Positions 63,015 through 64,000 of a stretch of DNA of 64,000 nucleotides are shown here, one piece after another (position 1 is the first letter of the stretch; each line of letters starts with the position of its first letter). The stretch lies in NCBI RefSeq assembly GCF_023540835.1, contig NZ_JALKCU010000006.1, forward strand, positions 60,379-124,378, written 5' to 3'. Source of the DNA: Marivivens geojensis. GTDB lineage: Bacteria > Pseudomonadota > Alphaproteobacteria > Rhodobacterales > Rhodobacteraceae. The notes under the pieces were generated by a model, which saw only the letters and a program-made list of their open reading frames with translations, was not told the DNA's origin and made no database searches. The translations under genes were made by a program, and so were the position numbers.

Positions 63015-63155
63015 ATGCTGCGTGTGATTCTCGCAGTCAGTGTTTTGATGGTGTTGGCTAGCTGCGGTACAACACGTGGCGTGTTGGATGGCACTGGCAG
63101 TGTGCTTGAAGGCATGGCAGCTGATGTGCGTAGCTTGGGTGGGATGCTGAACTAA
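63015..63155 (+). CDS. small entericidin-like lipoprotein, second of the pair
   Basis: A 46-aa frame: MLRVILAVSVLMVLASCGTT with lipid Cys at 17, then TRGVLDGTGSVLEGMAADVR. The CxTTRG start after the lipobox is the entericidin pattern (such as CNTTRGVGEDI). It starts two bases after the first small lipoprotein's stop, so the pair is coupled. Entericidin A and B act as antidote and toxin in E. coli; a similar role here is only suggested by layout. Confidence 0.6.
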   Translation: MLRVILAVSVLMVLASCGTTRGVLDGTGSVLEGMAADVRSLGGMLN

Positions 63156-63164
63156 GGCTCGCGC

Positions 63165-63731
63165 TTAGAGCAGCTCTACAGCATTGGCTAACTGCTCGTC
63201 GTTTACATCTATATAGCGTTGCGTAACAGCTATTGAGCTATGCCCAGCTAAAGCAGCTAATACTCGCACACCGATGCCTTTGTTGGCCAAACGTGTGATA
63301 AAGGTTCGACGTGGGCTATGACTGCTGGCACCTTGCAGTCCACACGCATGGAAGATGTTGAGAAACAGCTGACACATGGTGTTGGCACTAAAATGCCCAC
63401 CCTTTTGACTACGAAACAGCGGCGCAGTTGGATCCACACTGCTACGCCAAGTGCGATATAGAGCCAGCTGTTGAGTGAGTGCCTTGTTGATAAACACAGT
63501 GCGTGACTTTGCACCTTTTGTCTGTGCTGCTGTGAGCGTGAACTGGGTACGTATTGCACCATCAGCATCAAACACATCCGCAATACGCAGTGCAGCCAGT
63601 TCTTTAGCTCGCAGCCCAGTGTAGATGCTGAACAGCAATATCGTTGCATCACGTACTGGGTACTTGCGTGATTGGCAGTAACGCAGGGCACGTTTGATTT
63701 GTGCGTCGTTGAGTGTTGCTGCTTGTGCCAT
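63165..63731 (-). CDS. tyrosine recombinase, short form
   Basis: A 188-aa integrase consisting of the catalytic domain only. Likely active residues are R41 in YTGLRAKEL, K75 in TKGAKSRT, H138-x2-R141 in SHSPRRTF, H164 in LAGHSSI and Y173 in TQRYIDV, so it could be active. It lacks the N-terminal arm- and core-binding domains of most integrases, as phage- or plasmid-borne short forms do. ATG 63731 follows GAGGG. Base composition reads lower in G+C than the core genome, consistent with transfer. Confidence 0.82.
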   Translation of the reverse strand: MAQAATLNDAQIKRALRYCQSRKYPVRDATILLFSIYTGLRAKELAALRIADVFDADGAIRTQFTLTAAQTKGAKSRTVFINKALTQQLALYRTWRSSVDPTAPLFRSQKGGHFSANTMCQLFLNIFHACGLQGASSHSPRRTFITRLANKGIGVRVLAALAGHSSIAVTQRYIDVNDEQLANAVELL

Positions 63732-64000
63732 ATAGCCCTCAAATATCAGCTTCATTAACTGCTACGTTACGCTCTGATATTCGAGAGATGCGACCCCTAA
63801 ATCGGTTTAGCCAGAGCTGTTCATTATCAACGACTTAGGTGTTCTTCTCAGACAATACATATTCTATGATATTTGGCATTATGTATGCAGTGGTACTTGT
63901 TTGGATGATTGATTGTCTAACAGCTACGCCGTTATCCAACTGCTTCACTGTCTCAACGCTTTCGCTACGCTACAGCGTCTCAACAGTCTCAGCATCTTTT
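63732..64000. other. AT-richer tail of the window past the integrase
   Basis: 269 bases without a supported gene. AATATCAG (63742-63749) and CTGATATT (63774-63781) are perfect inverted 8-mers just upstream of the integrase start, a possible regulator or recombinase site. CTACGCTACAGCG and TCTCAAC-type words recur near the end (63952-63986). No tRNA or clear att site is seen before the window stops. Confidence 0.4.

Noticed and set aside
1..64000. CRISPR arrays, rRNA operons, insertion sequences and prophage genes
   Set aside because: I saw no regularly spaced repeats, no rRNA sequence and no transposase; the only mobile-element gene is the short recombinase at the right end.

Overview
The window looks like chromosomal DNA of an alphaproteobacterium of the Rhodobacteraceae, Roseobacter group. 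The basis is gene content and order: ccoNOQP followed by ccoGHIS, with an FnrL-type regulator and hemN beside them, DUF2794, paired Hint-domain proteins, an NDH-SelD fusion, the serC-serA pair with a leader RNA, and a C-terminal-Phe porin. The genus cannot be fixed from the sequence alone.

Layout. 1-3.2 kb: a truncated endonuclease/exonuclease/phosphatase-family gene, leuB, an EamA exporter and tRNA-Pro(CGG). 3.2-14.4 kb: a microaerobic respiration block. On the minus strand ccoNOQP encodes the cbb3 oxidase and ccoGHIS its copper loading and assembly factors, each unit with an FNR-type box upstream. A universal stress protein, fnrL and hemN lie next to them. 14.4-30 kb: a GNAT gene whose start codon sits inside a 36-nt palindrome, an MFS transporter, asd, a gene-poor stretch with two possible tiny ORFs, carbonic anhydrase, an M17 peptidase with an NlpC/P60 protein, DUF2794, an I78-like lipoprotein, glutathione-dependent formaldehyde dehydrogenase, a TetR with a small exported protein and mbfA (iron export), then gpmI-envC-like-ctpA and rppH. 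30-43 kb: mltB-like, rnr and dapE on the minus strand, two overlapping Hint-domain genes on the plus strand, a conserved 111-aa protein, a candidate sRNA, dapD, a LOG-family protein, rlmN, an IalB-like protein and a TauE/SafE permease. 43-47 kb: divergent serB and serC-serA. 47-57 kb: a PPP phosphatase, mnmH converging on an NDH-SelD fusion (selenouridine tRNA modification), thiolase, yaaA, recQ, a Trm112-like protein, a Lon-substrate-binding-domain protein and a thioredoxin-TPR (CnoX/YbbN-like) protein. 57-62.8 kb: xthA, an orphan OmpR-family regulator, ribA, an L,D-transpeptidase, a YggS protein and an unusual porin. 62.8-64 kb: a stretch that reads as more AT-rich, with two tiny tandem lipoproteins and a tyrosine recombinase. 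It is probably the edge of an acquired element.

How it fits together. Several genes serve low-oxygen respiration (cbb3 oxidase, its biogenesis, FnrL, O2-independent haem synthesis). Others serve lysine/diaminopimelate supply (asd, dapD, dapE), serine synthesis (serA, serB, serC), cell-wall turnover (NlpC/P60, EnvC-like, MltB-like, YkuD) and selenium use in tRNA. Most of the window is ordinary core genome. The parts most worth a second look are the Hint pair, the palindrome over the GNAT start, the candidate sRNA before dapD, the gene-poor 17.3-17.8 kb stretch, the TetR operator-like repeats, the helical insert in the porin, and the tiny lipoprotein pair beside the integrase.
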